Position numbers and translations under genes: made by a program. Source: Streptococcus sinensis (GTDB lineage Bacteria > Bacillota > Bacilli > Lactobacillales > Streptococcaceae). From it: 32,141 nucleotides of DNA. Shown here in pieces: positions 8,858 through 16,223 of this stretch. Location: NCBI RefSeq assembly GCF_000767835.1, contig NZ_JPEN01000099.1:9943-42083 (forward strand), in the 5' to 3' direction. The first letter of the stretch is position 1, and each line of letters begins with the position of its first letter. Below the pieces are notes generated by a model. That model was not told the origin of the DNA. It did not search any database and was given only the letters and a program-made list of their open reading frames with translations.

Positions 8858-8891
8858 AAAGACGACTTCTATTTTGGAAGTCGTCTTTTTT
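8858..8891. terminator. intrinsic terminator between pullulanase and scrR, probably bidirectional
   Basis: A perfect 12-bp stem, AAAGACGACTTC (8858-8869) with GAAGTCGTCTTT (8877-8888), 7-base loop, is followed by T to 8891. On the minus strand the same stem is followed by TTTCTTT, so it may also end the convergent scrB-scrR transcript. Confidence 0.88.
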
Positions 8892-8923
8892 CAGTAATAC
8901 GGGCTTGCGTCGCTATATAAAGT

Positions 8924-9889
8924 TTACACGCTTTTGCCCGGAAGCAGGCTGATTGGCAGGAAGTAGCCAGTTGAGGGTACTTCCTGATTGTTAATTTTTT
9001 TCAGCAGTAAATCTACCGAGAGTTTGGCAATATCCTTCAAGGGCTGTTTAATCGTAGCCAGTTGAGGATAATAATTTTCGACAAAATAGGTTCCGTCGTA
9101 GCCGATGATTTTTAAATCTTCAGGAATCTGTATGTTCAGTTCCTGAGCGACTTTCATCACCAAAATGGCTGTCAAATCATCTGAAGCAAAGATTGCATCC
9201 GGCTTGTTGTGGGTCAGAATGTGCTTGATTTCCATTTCTTTGCGGACGGGTGAGAAGTCACTGGAAACATTGATGATAGCAGCATCTGGCAGGACAGAGG
9301 CAAAGCCAGCATGGCGCAGGCCTGTTGGTGAGTTGGAGTTATCATTGCCAGTAATCATGATAATATTCTGAGCGCCTGCTTTGACCAGAGTCTGAGCAGC
9401 TAGTACCCCACCAGCGTAATTGTCCGAGGACACCACTGGAATATCGGGTGAAAGGTTGCGGTCAAAGGAGATGATGGGGGCTGTTACGCGATTGTAATCT
9501 TCGATTCCTAGGTTGTGGCTGCCGGAAATAATGCCGTCCACCTGATTGGCCTCTAACATCTCAATGTACTCGCGCTCCTTGTCAGAATCGTGCTCACTGT
9601 TGCAGATAATGGTTTTATACCCCTGCTTAAAAAGCTCGTGTTCCAGCTTGTCAATCAGCTCAGCATAGAAAATGTGACTAATATTCGGGAAAATAAGTCC
9701 GATTAACTTGGCGGACTTGCCCTGAAGACTGCGCGCCAGATTGTTAGGCTTGTAGGCCAACTCCCGCATGGCCTCCTCGACCCGAGAGATGGTTTTGCTG
9801 GATAAGTAACCTTTTCTATTGATAACGCGGGAAACGGTTGTGGGACTGACCCCTGCCAGTTTTGCTACATCAGTTAGTTTTGCGACCAT
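8924..9889 (-). CDS. scrR: sucrose operon repressor (LacI family)
   Basis: This is a LacI/GalR transcription factor that represses sucrose genes. The 321-residue protein has an N-terminal helix-turn-helix (TDVAKLAGVSPTTVSRVIN, about 6-24) with the hinge helix LARSLQGKSA (about 52-61), followed by a periplasmic-binding-protein-like effector domain (about 62-321) with the family marks GLIFPNISHIFYAEL and AIFASDDLTA. It sits directly downstream of scrB and overlaps it by 20 bases, so the two are cotranscribed and probably translationally coupled. Start ATG at 9889 gives the MVAKLTDVAKLAG beginning typical of streptococcal ScrR. Its likely operators are in the 11.35-11.48 kb scrB-scrA intergenic region, so it would repress itself, scrB and scrA. 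The effector is not readable from sequence; the neighbours suggest a sucrose-pathway sugar or phosphate. Confidence 0.95.
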   Translation of the reverse strand: MVAKLTDVAKLAGVSPTTVSRVINRKGYLSSKTISRVEEAMRELAYKPNNLARSLQGKSAKLIGLIFPNISHIFYAELIDKLEHELFKQGYKTIICNSEHDSDKEREYIEMLEANQVDGIISGSHNLGIEDYNRVTAPIISFDRNLSPDIPVVSSDNYAGGVLAAQTLVKAGAQNIIMITGNDNSNSPTGLRHAGFASVLPDAAIINVSSDFSPVRKEMEIKHILTHNKPDAIFASDDLTAILVMKVAQELNIQIPEDLKIIGYDGTYFVENYYPQLATIKQPLKDIAKLSVDLLLKKINNQEVPSTGYFLPISLLPGKSV

Positions 9890-11339
9890 AATCTAATTCA
9901 TAGTAAGTACCGGTTGGATTGCCCTTGGTGATGGCAATGCCTGTCTGGTCTTCACCTGGGAAGACGCGACCGGAAAATACTTTCTCTCCTTTATTGATAA
10001 AAATTTCAAAGATGGATTTGTCGATAAAGATATTGACAGTTGTATCTTTGGTGTCAAGGCTGGTGCTGCGGCTGCTTCCAAAGTCTAGGGCATATTGTTC
10101 CCCTGCCTGACTGCGGTCGACGGTCACTTGCCCAGCCTTAAGATCGAAGTTGATGGTTAACCCCTTGCCGTCCTTATCTGCAAAAAGGACGATTTCATGT
10201 TCGGTGTCTGCTGCGAGATTCAGCTCTAGCTCGTAGCTATTCTTGCTCTTATCCAGCGCAGTGAAAGGCTGAGCATCCGCTCGTAAATCCTTGATGGCTG
10301 CGACTGGGTATTGATAGAGCTTGCCATCTTTCAGAGTTAATTCTTTCACTAGTGAAAAGGTTCCCTGATGGTCAAAGCGGTCAGACGGGTATTCCACATC
10401 TGGCAGACCTAGCCAGCTGACAGCAAAAGCTCGGCCGTCAGGAGCATTGAAAGCCTGAGTCGCGTAGCACTCAAAGCCATAATCCAGATTCTGAATCGGG
10501 CTTGGATTGAGCATTTTTGCTTGTTTTGTGTCAAACGATTGACCTATTTTATACATGTTTGGATAAATGTTATCATAGTCCAGAACGTCCTTGGACAGGC
10601 CTTGCGGGCAATAGAGCAGGACAGGCTGATCATTAATGAAGATCAGATTAGGGCACTCCATCATGTAGGCTGTCTTGTCATTATCAAAGTCCAAGTCACC
10701 AAGGGTTTCCCAGTTGGTGTAGTCATTGTCCACAGCCTTGTAGAGCTTGACATAGCCTTGCTTATCCAGATTTTGTCCGCCGACAATGGCATAGAATTGT
10801 CCCTTATAATTAAAAATCTGTGGATCGCGGAAGTGGTCGGTTGCTTCTGCCGGTTGCTCAATCAAGACCTTATCGATCTTCTCAATTTTCCCTTCTTTAT
10901 CCAGCAATGCTCCGATTTGGTAAGGGTGGCGCACCCAGTTTTCGTCGCGGACATTTCCAGTATAAAAAAGGAAAAGCTTGTCATCAAACTGCATAGCAGA
11001 GCCAGAGTAGGCACCGTGGCTATCCAGTTTCGTATCTGGCAGCACTCGCACACCAGTTTCTGTGAAATGCACTAAATCATCACTTTCAAGCTGTACCCAG
11101 CATTTTAGACCGTGGGCTGCTCCAAAGGGAAAGTTTTGGTAGAAGACAATCCACTTGCCGTCAAAATATGAAAAGCCATTTGGATCATTTAGAAGCCCAG
11201 TTTTGGGTTCCACATGATAGGTGGCCCGCCAAGGAGATTTAGCGATATTGTCATTAATCTGTTGCAGTTCTTCTGCAGTCCAATCTTCGTAACGTCTGTA
11301 GCGTTTTTCAGTAGTCCAAGCCAATCTTTTGTCCTCCAA
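9870..11339 (-). CDS. scrB: sucrose-6-phosphate hydrolase (GH32)
   Basis: This cytoplasmic enzyme hydrolyses sucrose-6-phosphate, the product of ScrA, into glucose-6-phosphate and fructose. The 489-residue protein has the GH32 five-bladed propeller (about 40-345) and a C-terminal beta-sandwich (about 355-485). The three catalytic residues are present: nucleophile D52 in LLNDPNG, transition-state stabiliser D172 in FRDPQ and acid/base E228 in ECPN. There is no signal peptide, fitting an intracellular phosphosugar hydrolase rather than a secreted fructanase. It is transcribed leftward from the shared intergenic region and its 3' end overlaps scrR. The start codon at 11339 is preceded by a GGAGG-type site (minus strand). 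A 184-residue open frame antisense to it (10521-11075) is a shadow. Confidence 0.96.
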   Translation of the reverse strand: MEDKRLAWTTEKRYRRYEDWTAEELQQINDNIAKSPWRATYHVEPKTGLLNDPNGFSYFDGKWIVFYQNFPFGAAHGLKCWVQLESDDLVHFTETGVRVLPDTKLDSHGAYSGSAMQFDDKLFLFYTGNVRDENWVRHPYQIGALLDKEGKIEKIDKVLIEQPAEATDHFRDPQIFNYKGQFYAIVGGQNLDKQGYVKLYKAVDNDYTNWETLGDLDFDNDKTAYMMECPNLIFINDQPVLLYCPQGLSKDVLDYDNIYPNMYKIGQSFDTKQAKMLNPSPIQNLDYGFECYATQAFNAPDGRAFAVSWLGLPDVEYPSDRFDHQGTFSLVKELTLKDGKLYQYPVAAIKDLRADAQPFTALDKSKNSYELELNLAADTEHEIVLFADKDGKGLTINFDLKAGQVTVDRSQAGEQYALDFGSSRSTSLDTKDTTVNIFIDKSIFEIFINKGEKVFSGRVFPGEDQTGIAITKGNPTGTYYELDYGRKTN

Positions 11340-11356
11340 TTATTTTTCTTACTTCT

Positions 11357-11385
11357 ATAGTAAACGTTTTCCGCTCAAAAATCAA
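11357..11385 (-). promoter_or_regulatory. scrB-scrR promoter (minus strand)
   Basis: On the minus strand TTGATT (11385-11380) and TACTAT (11362-11357) are 17 bases apart, 18 bases before the scrB ATG at 11339. An operator-like sequence lies in the spacer and -10. Confidence 0.6.
11359..11372 (-). promoter_or_regulatory. operator-like site (ScrR or CcpA) in the scrB promoter
   Basis: AGTAAACGTTTTCC on the plus strand is a partial palindrome centred on CG, of the LacI/CcpA type. It overlaps the -10 and lies between -10 and -35 of the scrB promoter, a blocking position. ScrR and CcpA sites are too similar to separate by eye. Confidence 0.55.
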
Positions 11386-11412
11386 CCTTTAACATTAAAA
11401 AAAATAAATTTC

Positions 11413-11428
11413 TGTAAAACGCTTGACA
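11413..11428 (+). promoter_or_regulatory. operator-like site (ScrR or CcpA) over the scrA -35
   Basis: TGTAAAACGCTTGACA is a 16-base imperfect palindrome with central CG that includes the whole TTGACA -35 hexamer of the scrA promoter. A weaker related sequence, TAAAATCGCTTTC, is at 11468-11480 in the scrA leader. Binding at the first would block RNA polymerase. Confidence 0.6.
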
Positions 11429-11450
11429 TATTTTAGAGTTGTGATAAAAT
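11423..11450 (+). promoter_or_regulatory. scrA promoter
   Basis: TTGACA (11423-11428) and TAAAAT (11445-11450) with a 16-base spacer and TGA before the -10 (extended). The leader to the scrA start is about 60 bases. Confidence 0.8.
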
Positions 11451-11518
11451 AATATTTGTAAAGGCGGTAAAATCGCTTTCAAAAAGTTTTACAATATTTT
11501 ATAAGGAGATGTTTGCAA

Positions 11519-13405
11519 ATGAATAATACTGAAATTGCAAAAAAAGTCATCGAAGCCTTGGGCGGACGTGAGAATGTCAACAGTGTAGCCCACTGTGCGA
11601 CTCGTTTGCGTGTCATGGTAAAAGATGAAGAGAAGATCGACAAGGATACAGTCGAGAATCTGGAAAAAGTTCAGGGAGCCTTCTTTAACTCAGGTCAATA
11701 CCAAATCATTTTTGGTACTGGTACGGTTAACAAAATTTATGAAGAAGTTGTAGCGCTTGGCTTGCCAACGTCATCAAAAGCTGAAATGAAAGCTGAAGCT
11801 GCCAAGCAAGGGAATTGGTTCCAACGCGCTATCCGTACCTTTGGTGATGTCTTCGTACCCATCATTCCAGTTATCGTAGCGACTGGTCTCTTCATGGGGG
11901 TTCGTGGACTGTTAACTGCGCTTGGTATGACACTTCCAGAAGATGTAACCACCTATACTCAAATCTTGACTGATACAGCCTTCATTATTCTACCAGGTCT
12001 GGTAGTTTGGTCAACTTTCCGCGTATTCGGTGGAAATCCAGCAGTTGGTATCGTTCTTGGTATGATGCTCGTTTCAGGTTCACTTCCAAATGCTTGGGCT
12101 GTTGCTTCTGGTGGTGAAGTGACTGCAATGCAGTTCTTCGGTTTCATTCCAGTTGTCGGATTGCAAGGTTCTGTTCTGCCGGCCTTCATTATCGGGGTTG
12201 TCGGAGCTAAGTTTGAAAAAGCTGTCCGTAAGGTTGTTCCAGATGTCTTGGATCTTTTGGTCACACCATTTGTAACCCTTTTAGTGATGTCTATTCTTGG
12301 ACTTTTTGTCATCGGACCAGTCTTCCACGTCGTTGAAAACTATATCCTTATTGGTACAAAAGCTATCCTTGGCTTGCCATTCGGTCTAGGTGGTTTACTT
12401 ATCGGGGGAGTTCACCAATTGATCGTCGTATCAGGTGTTCACCACATCTTCAACTTGCTTGAAGTGCAATTGCTTGCTGCTGACCATGCCAACCCATTCA
12501 ACGCTATCATCACAGCAGCTATGACAGCTCAAGGTGCTGCGACTGTAGCCGTTGGTGTCAAAACTAAAAATCCTAAATTGAAAACTCTTGCTTTCCCAGC
12601 TGCTCTTTCTGCCTTCCTTGGTATTACTGAGCCTGCTATCTTCGGGGTTAACTTGCGTTACCGCAAACCATTCTTCCTTTCATTGATTGCTGGTGCCATC
12701 GGTGGTGGATTGGCTTCGATCCTTGGACTTGCTGGTACTGGTAATGGTATCACCATTATCCCAGGTACAATGCTTTACATCGGTAATGGACAACTTGTTC
12801 AATACATCCTGATGGTCGCTGTATCATTTGCCCTTGGTTTTGCTCTTACTTATATGTTTGGTTACGAAGATGAAGAAACTGTAACTGAAAAAGCTGAAAC
12901 TGAAAAATTAGTTGAAGAAGAAACAACTGGCAATGTCCCAGCAGCTCTTCAAGATGAAACAATCATTTCTCCAGTTGTTGGTCAGGCTGTGGCTTTGGCT
13001 GATGTCAATGACCCTGTCTTTGCAAGTGGTGCGATGGGACAAGGGATTGCGATCAAGCCAACTGAAGGTGTTGTTTATGCCCCAGCTGATGCAGAAGTGA
13101 CGATCGCTTTTGCCACCGGTCATGCCTATGGTTTGAAGACTGCTAATGGCGCTGAAATCCTTATCCACGTCGGAATTGACACAGTGTCTATGAATGGCGA
13201 AGGCTTTGATCAAAAAGTGTCTCAAGGTTCTACAGTTAAAGCTGGCGATGTTCTTGGAACTTTTGATTCAGCTAAAATCGCAGCAGCTGGTCTGGATGAC
13301 ACAACTATGGTCATCGTGACCAATACAGCTGATTACGCTTCTGTGACCCCAGTTGCGGCAGGAGCAGTGGCTAAAGGCGATGCAATTATTGAAGTGAAAG
13401 CCTAG
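11519..13405 (+). CDS. scrA: sucrose-specific PTS permease, EIIBCA
   Basis: This membrane permease imports sucrose and phosphorylates it to sucrose-6-phosphate using HPr-P. With the ATG at 11519 it has 628 residues: EIIB (about 1-85, phospho-acceptor Cys26 in AHCATRLRV), a multi-span EIIC (about 105-460, with FGITEPAIFG-type loop GITEPAIFGVNLRYRK), a charged linker rich in Glu and Thr, and EIIA of the glucose type (about 490-628, His535 and phospho-acceptor His550 in ILIHVGIDTV). I chose ATG 11519 because AAGGAG at 11503-11508 is well spaced; the in-frame TTG at 11513 is too close to it. It is divergent from scrB-scrR and shares their control region. A strong terminator follows, so scrK needs its own promoter. 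Confidence 0.95.
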   Translation: MNNTEIAKKVIEALGGRENVNSVAHCATRLRVMVKDEEKIDKDTVENLEKVQGAFFNSGQYQIIFGTGTVNKIYEEVVALGLPTSSKAEMKAEAAKQGNWFQRAIRTFGDVFVPIIPVIVATGLFMGVRGLLTALGMTLPEDVTTYTQILTDTAFIILPGLVVWSTFRVFGGNPAVGIVLGMMLVSGSLPNAWAVASGGEVTAMQFFGFIPVVGLQGSVLPAFIIGVVGAKFEKAVRKVVPDVLDLLVTPFVTLLVMSILGLFVIGPVFHVVENYILIGTKAILGLPFGLGGLLIGGVHQLIVVSGVHHIFNLLEVQLLAADHANPFNAIITAAMTAQGAATVAVGVKTKNPKLKTLAFPAALSAFLGITEPAIFGVNLRYRKPFFLSLIAGAIGGGLASILGLAGTGNGITIIPGTMLYIGNGQLVQYILMVAVSFALGFALTYMFGYEDEETVTEKAETEKLVEEETTGNVPAALQDETIISPVVGQAVALADVNDPVFASGAMGQGIAIKPTEGVVYAPADAEVTIAFATGHAYGLKTANGAEILIHVGIDTVSMNGEGFDQKVSQGSTVKAGDVLGTFDSAKIAAAGLDDTTMVIVTNTADYASVTPVAAGAVAKGDAIIEVKA

Positions 13406-13431
13406 TATTACTCATCGAAAATCAGTAAAAG

Positions 13432-13464
13432 AAAACGAACAAATGTCATGTTTGTTCGTTTTTT
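13432..13464 (+). terminator. intrinsic terminator after scrA
   Basis: A perfect 12-bp stem, AAAACGAACAAA (13432-13443) with TTTGTTCGTTTT (13451-13462), loop of 7, with T to 13464. Confidence 0.9.
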
Positions 13465-13526
13465 CTTGAGTGCTAAGATTTACAGAGGAAAATCTAAAAT
13501 ATAGAGCAATTTTCAATCTGGAAATA

Positions 13527-13535
13527 TGCTATAAT
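13527..13535 (+). promoter_or_regulatory. extended -10 promoter of scrK
   Basis: TGC followed by TATAAT (13530-13535), 29 bases before the scrK ATG. There is no clear -35 at the right distance, and no sugar-operator-like palindrome is visible here. Confidence 0.6.
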
Positions 13536-13564
13536 AAAGTATAAACAATACAAGAGGTGTTGAA

Positions 13565-14464
13565 ATGACAAAATTGTACGGAAGTTTAGAAGCTGGCGGG
13601 ACGAAATTTGTTTGTGCTGTGGGCGATGAAAATTTCAATGTTGTAGAAAAAACACAGTTTCCTACAACCACGCCGATTGAGACACTGGATAAAACGATTG
13701 CCTTTTTCTCTCGTTTTGACAATCTAGTGGGTCTGGCAGTCGGTTCTTTTGGTCCTATTGATATTGACCCTAATTCTGGAACCTATGGCTATATCACGAC
13801 TACTCCAAAGCCACATTGGGCTAATGTGGATATCGTGGGAGCACTTCGTCGTGCTTTGAATGTACCAATTTACTTTACGACTGATGTCAATAGTTCTGCT
13901 TATGGTGAAGTTGTAGCCCGCAACAATGCTGGCGGCCGCATTGAAAATCTGGTTTATTATACGATCGGAACAGGAATTGGCGCTGGCGCCATTCAGCGTG
14001 GTGAATTTGTCGGCGGAACGGGTCACCCTGAGATGGGACACTATTATGTAGCCAAGCACCCGATGGATGAAGAAAAAGGCTTTAATGGCGTTTGTCCTTT
14101 CCACAATGGCTGTTTAGAAGGTTTGGCGGCTGGCCCTAGCTTAGAGGCGCGGACAGGTGTACGGGGTGAAAATATTGAGCTCAATAACTCTGTCTGGGAT
14201 ATTCAAGCCTATTATATTGCGCAGGCAGCTATTCAAGCGACGGTGACGTTCCGTCCAGATGTCATTGTCTTTGGTGGTGGTGTTATGGCGCAGCAACATA
14301 TGCTAGACCGCGTTCGTGAGAAATTTACAGTTCTCCTGAATGACTATCTCCCTGTTCCAGATGTGCGGGATTACCTTGTCACACCGGCTGTAGCGGGAAA
14401 TGGCTCTGCTACATTGGGGAATTTTGTCCTAGCAAAAGAAGTCAGCGAACGCCACGCAAAATAG
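13565..14464 (+). CDS. scrK: fructokinase (ROK family)
   Basis: This cytoplasmic kinase converts fructose released by ScrB into fructose-6-phosphate. The 299-residue protein has the ROK layout: the N-terminal phosphate-binding loop EAGGTKFVCAVG (9-20), the catalytic Asp107 in TTDVNS, the second nucleotide motif GTGIGAGAI (135-143) and a zinc module with H159, C177, H180 and C183 (GHPEMGH ... CPFHNGCLEG). The start ATG at 13565 has an AGAGG site upstream. It follows scrA but behind a terminator, with its own extended -10 promoter. Its place beside scrA/scrB supports fructokinase rather than glucokinase, and the sequence pattern agrees. Confidence 0.94.
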   Translation: MTKLYGSLEAGGTKFVCAVGDENFNVVEKTQFPTTTPIETLDKTIAFFSRFDNLVGLAVGSFGPIDIDPNSGTYGYITTTPKPHWANVDIVGALRRALNVPIYFTTDVNSSAYGEVVARNNAGGRIENLVYYTIGTGIGAGAIQRGEFVGGTGHPEMGHYYVAKHPMDEEKGFNGVCPFHNGCLEGLAAGPSLEARTGVRGENIELNNSVWDIQAYYIAQAAIQATVTFRPDVIVFGGGVMAQQHMLDRVREKFTVLLNDYLPVPDVRDYLVTPAVAGNGSATLGNFVLAKEVSERHAK

Positions 14465-14471
14465 GTAAAAC

Positions 14472-14497
14472 AAGAGGTCTGAAATGTCAGGCCTCTT
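14472..14497 (+). terminator. hairpin between scrK and the deformylase-like gene, without a T-run
   Basis: AAGAGGTCTGA (14472-14482) pairs with TCAGGCCTCTT (14487-14497), 11 bp with one G-T pair and a 4-base loop. CTATCTG rather than a U-run follows, so it may only partly terminate, or protect the scrK mRNA end. The GAGG ribosome site of the next gene comes right after it. Confidence 0.45.
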
Positions 14498-14513
14498 CTA
14501 TCTGAGGTGAAAT

Positions 14514-14924
14514 ATGCAAAAAGCGATTGTCAAGGATATTTTCTTTTTACAGCAAAAATCAGCTCCTGCAACGAAAGACGACCTCTTTTTAGCTCAGGAT
14601 TTGCAGGACACCTTGCTGGCTCATAGAGAGTCTTGCGTCGGACTTGCGGCCAACATGATCGGTGTTCAAAAGCGAGTGATTATTTTTATGTATGGCATGC
14701 TGTCCATGGTCATGTTTAATCCTATTCTCATCCAGAAATCAGGGCCTTATCAGGTGGAAGAAGGCTGTCTGTCACTGCCTGGAAGTCGGCAAACGACTCG
14801 TTACCAAAAAATAACGATTGAATATCTGGATCAGAATTGGCTAAAGAAGATCATCACTTTAGAGGATTTTTCAGCGCAAATCTGCCAGCATGAATTGGAC
14901 CATTTGGAAGGTATCCTCATATAG
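14514..14924 (+). CDS. peptide-deformylase-like protein with a changed first motif
   Basis: The 136-residue protein belongs to the peptide deformylase family, which removes formyl groups from new proteins. Motif 2 (EGCLSLP, E83-P89 with metal ligand Cys85) and motif 3 (QHELDHLEG with H126, E127 and H130) are intact, so metal binding looks possible. Motif 1, normally GxGxAAxQ, reads CVGLAANM (41-48): the first Gly is Cys and the active-site Gln is Met48. That Gln normally helps hold the reaction intermediate, so ordinary deformylase activity may be lost or changed. It is shorter than the usual streptococcal deformylase (about 200 residues). Many Gram-positive bacteria carry a second, non-essential deformylase paralogue and this is probably that one. 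It follows scrK by 49 bases and probably depends on read-through. Confidence 0.85.
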   Translation: MQKAIVKDIFFLQQKSAPATKDDLFLAQDLQDTLLAHRESCVGLAANMIGVQKRVIIFMYGMLSMVMFNPILIQKSGPYQVEEGCLSLPGSRQTTRYQKITIEYLDQNWLKKIITLEDFSAQICQHELDHLEGILI

Positions 14925-14953
14925 GAAATGTATCTGGAAAGGATGGGAATAGA

Positions 14954-15523
14954 ATGAAAGTATACAAGCGCGATGGAGCAAAATTTTATGCCATAGGCTT
15001 TTTCTTACTCTTTGCTATCTTTTTTATCATGGCTTTTGAATCTATGGATAAGGCCTCCCTTGAGTCAACAAGTCAAAATAGTAGCAATCAACTGGTTCAT
15101 AGGACTTCTATCAGCAAGGAAGACCAAAGAAGCAGGTAGACTACTGAAGAAAGTAACAATATCTTCAATCCGCTCTATTGGGGGATGGGAACAGCCGCTA
15201 TTTTTATGATAGTTCTAGGCTATATTTCGAATCATAAACCACCGATTTTAGAGATGGATGAGGTGGGAATAAGGCTGAGAGGCTTATCTGCTAAAAGAGA
15301 GAAGTACTTTTTGTGGCAGGAGATTGAGCAAATTGAATACGATATCTATCGATCTAGCATGACATCTTCAGAACCGACCAGTCGAATTTTATATTTCTAT
15401 CCTAAAAATCAAGAGGAGAGCGCTGTCTCTTTAGACTTGGATGATGTGAAAAATACTAGCTTCAATGAACTTCATCAAGAAATTTCTCAACTTGCTCCTC
15501 ATATCAAGTGGCTCTTTCCATAG
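14954..15523 (+). pseudogene. two-helix membrane protein with PH-like C-terminal part, interrupted by one in-frame TAG
   Basis: One reading frame runs from ATG 14954 to the stop at 15523 (190 codons), broken only by TAG at 15137-15139, codon 62. The first part (61 residues) has a membrane helix (about 11-29, YAIGFFLLFAIFFIMAF) and a polar Ser-rich stretch. After the TAG the frame continues with NNIFNPLYWGMGTAAIFMIVLGYI (a second helix; split by codon 76) and a soluble beta-rich segment with KREKYFLWQEIEQIEYD, resembling bacterial PH-type (DUF) domains next to paired helices. The identical frame on both sides points to a simple nonsense change, such as CAG to TAG. An ATG at 15185 could restart but has no ribosome site. 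No specific function is known to me. Confidence 0.75.
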
Positions 15524-15616
15524 AAATGAATGACGAGGGAGATTATTCTAGAGTAAGGATTTGCCCCTCTTATTTTAGGTTAAAAATATTAAGATTAAAA
15601 AACTTTCGATTGGTAG

Positions 15617-15646
15617 AACTGGGACTCTTGGTTCCAGTTTATTTTT
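15617..15646 (+). terminator. terminator-like hairpin before marR
   Basis: AACTGGGA (15617-15624) pairs with TTCCAGTT (15632-15639), one G-T pair, 7-base loop, followed by TATTTTT to 15646. Confidence 0.65.
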
Positions 15647-15654
15647 CGTCAAAA

Positions 15655-15666
15655 AATAGTTCTCAT
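15655..15666 (+). promoter_or_regulatory. MarR operator-like half site 1
   Basis: AATAGTTCTCAT, upstream of the -35, is identical to the sequence at 15706-15717 and shares TAGTTCTC with the perfect palindrome at 15726-15747. Confidence 0.55.
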
Positions 15667-15680
15667 AGAAACTTTTTTTC

Positions 15681-15708
15681 TTGACATCTATCTTTTTTGT
15701 GATAAAAT
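15681..15708 (+). promoter_or_regulatory. promoter of the marR-ABC operon
   Basis: TTGACA (15681-15686), 16-base spacer, TAAAAT (15703-15708) with TGA before the -10. The arrangement is the same as at scrA. A repeat of the MarR-type half site begins in the -10. Confidence 0.8.
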
Positions 15709-15717
15709 AGTTCTCAT
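15706..15717 (+). promoter_or_regulatory. MarR operator-like half site 2
   Basis: AATAGTTCTCAT, an exact copy of the site at 15655-15666, overlaps the end of the -10 and the expected transcription start. Followed by GAAAACC, so the second arm is poor. Confidence 0.6.
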
Positions 15718-15725
15718 GAAAACCA

Positions 15726-15747
15726 ATTAGTTCTCTCGAGAACTAAT
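15726..15747 (+). promoter_or_regulatory. perfect palindromic MarR operator
   Basis: Left arm ATTAGTTCTC (15726-15735), TC, right arm GAGAACTAAT (15738-15747): a perfect 10-bp inverted repeat with a 2-base centre. It lies downstream of the -10 and 17 bases before the marR ATG, ideal for autorepression by the encoded MarR dimer. Confidence 0.8.
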
Positions 15748-15764
15748 ATAGAAAGGAAGTTTGA

Positions 15765-16223
15765 ATGGAAAAGCCGTTATTAGAAATGAAACACTTTGGC
15801 CGGCGAATGCAGCTGATGGTGGAAAAGCTTGCCAAAGACCAAGGTATTGAGTTCATGGCTGGGCCACAGGGGCAAGTTTTGCGTATTGTTGCCTGTCGTA
15901 CGGAAGAGGGGAAGGACACTCTTATCAAGGATATTGAGCAGGAGTTGGATATTTCCAAGTCGGTGGCCAGCAACCTAATGAAAAGGATGGAGAAGAATGG
16001 CTTTATCCAGTTGGAAATGAGCAAGACAGACAAGCGGGCTAAATATATCCGTCTCACTCCGCAGTCTCAGGAGAACATGAGGAAAATTCGTGACTTTTTT
16101 GATGAAATGGACCGTCGTCTTTTGGAGGGGATTTCTGAGCAGGAATTACTGATTTTTTCTCAAGTGCTGACTAAATTTTATCAAAATATCGAAAGTCTAG
16201 AAAATGGAGGAAAAGATGTTTAA
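15765..16223 (+). CDS. MarR-family transcriptional regulator of the adjacent exporter
   Basis: The 152-residue protein has the MarR winged-helix pattern: an N-terminal dimerisation helix, a recognition region DISKSVASNLMKRMEKNGFIQ (split by residue 70) where a helix-turn-helix is expected, the wing with SKTDKRAKYIRLTPQ, and a C-terminal dimerisation helix. ATG 15765 has GAAAGGAAG upstream. It overlaps the first ABC gene by 8 bases, so regulator and exporter form one operon. The perfect palindrome and two half sites around the promoter suggest it represses its own operon. Drug-efflux ABC pairs are often controlled this way, with the regulator releasing DNA when it binds a toxic compound; the inducer here is unknown. 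Confidence 0.92.
   Translation: MEKPLLEMKHFGRRMQLMVEKLAKDQGIEFMAGPQGQVLRIVACRTEEGKDTLIKDIEQELDISKSVASNLMKRMEKNGFIQLEMSKTDKRAKYIRLTPQSQENMRKIRDFFDEMDRRLLEGISEQELLIFSQVLTKFYQNIESLENGGKDV

Noticed and set aside
10521-11075. 184-residue open frame on the plus strand
   Set aside because: It is fully antisense to scrB, which has all GH32 catalytic motifs; no ribosome site and no recognisable domain.
11513-11518. TTG start for scrA
   Set aside because: Only 4 bases from the AAGGAG site; ATG 11519 has normal spacing and is a better start.
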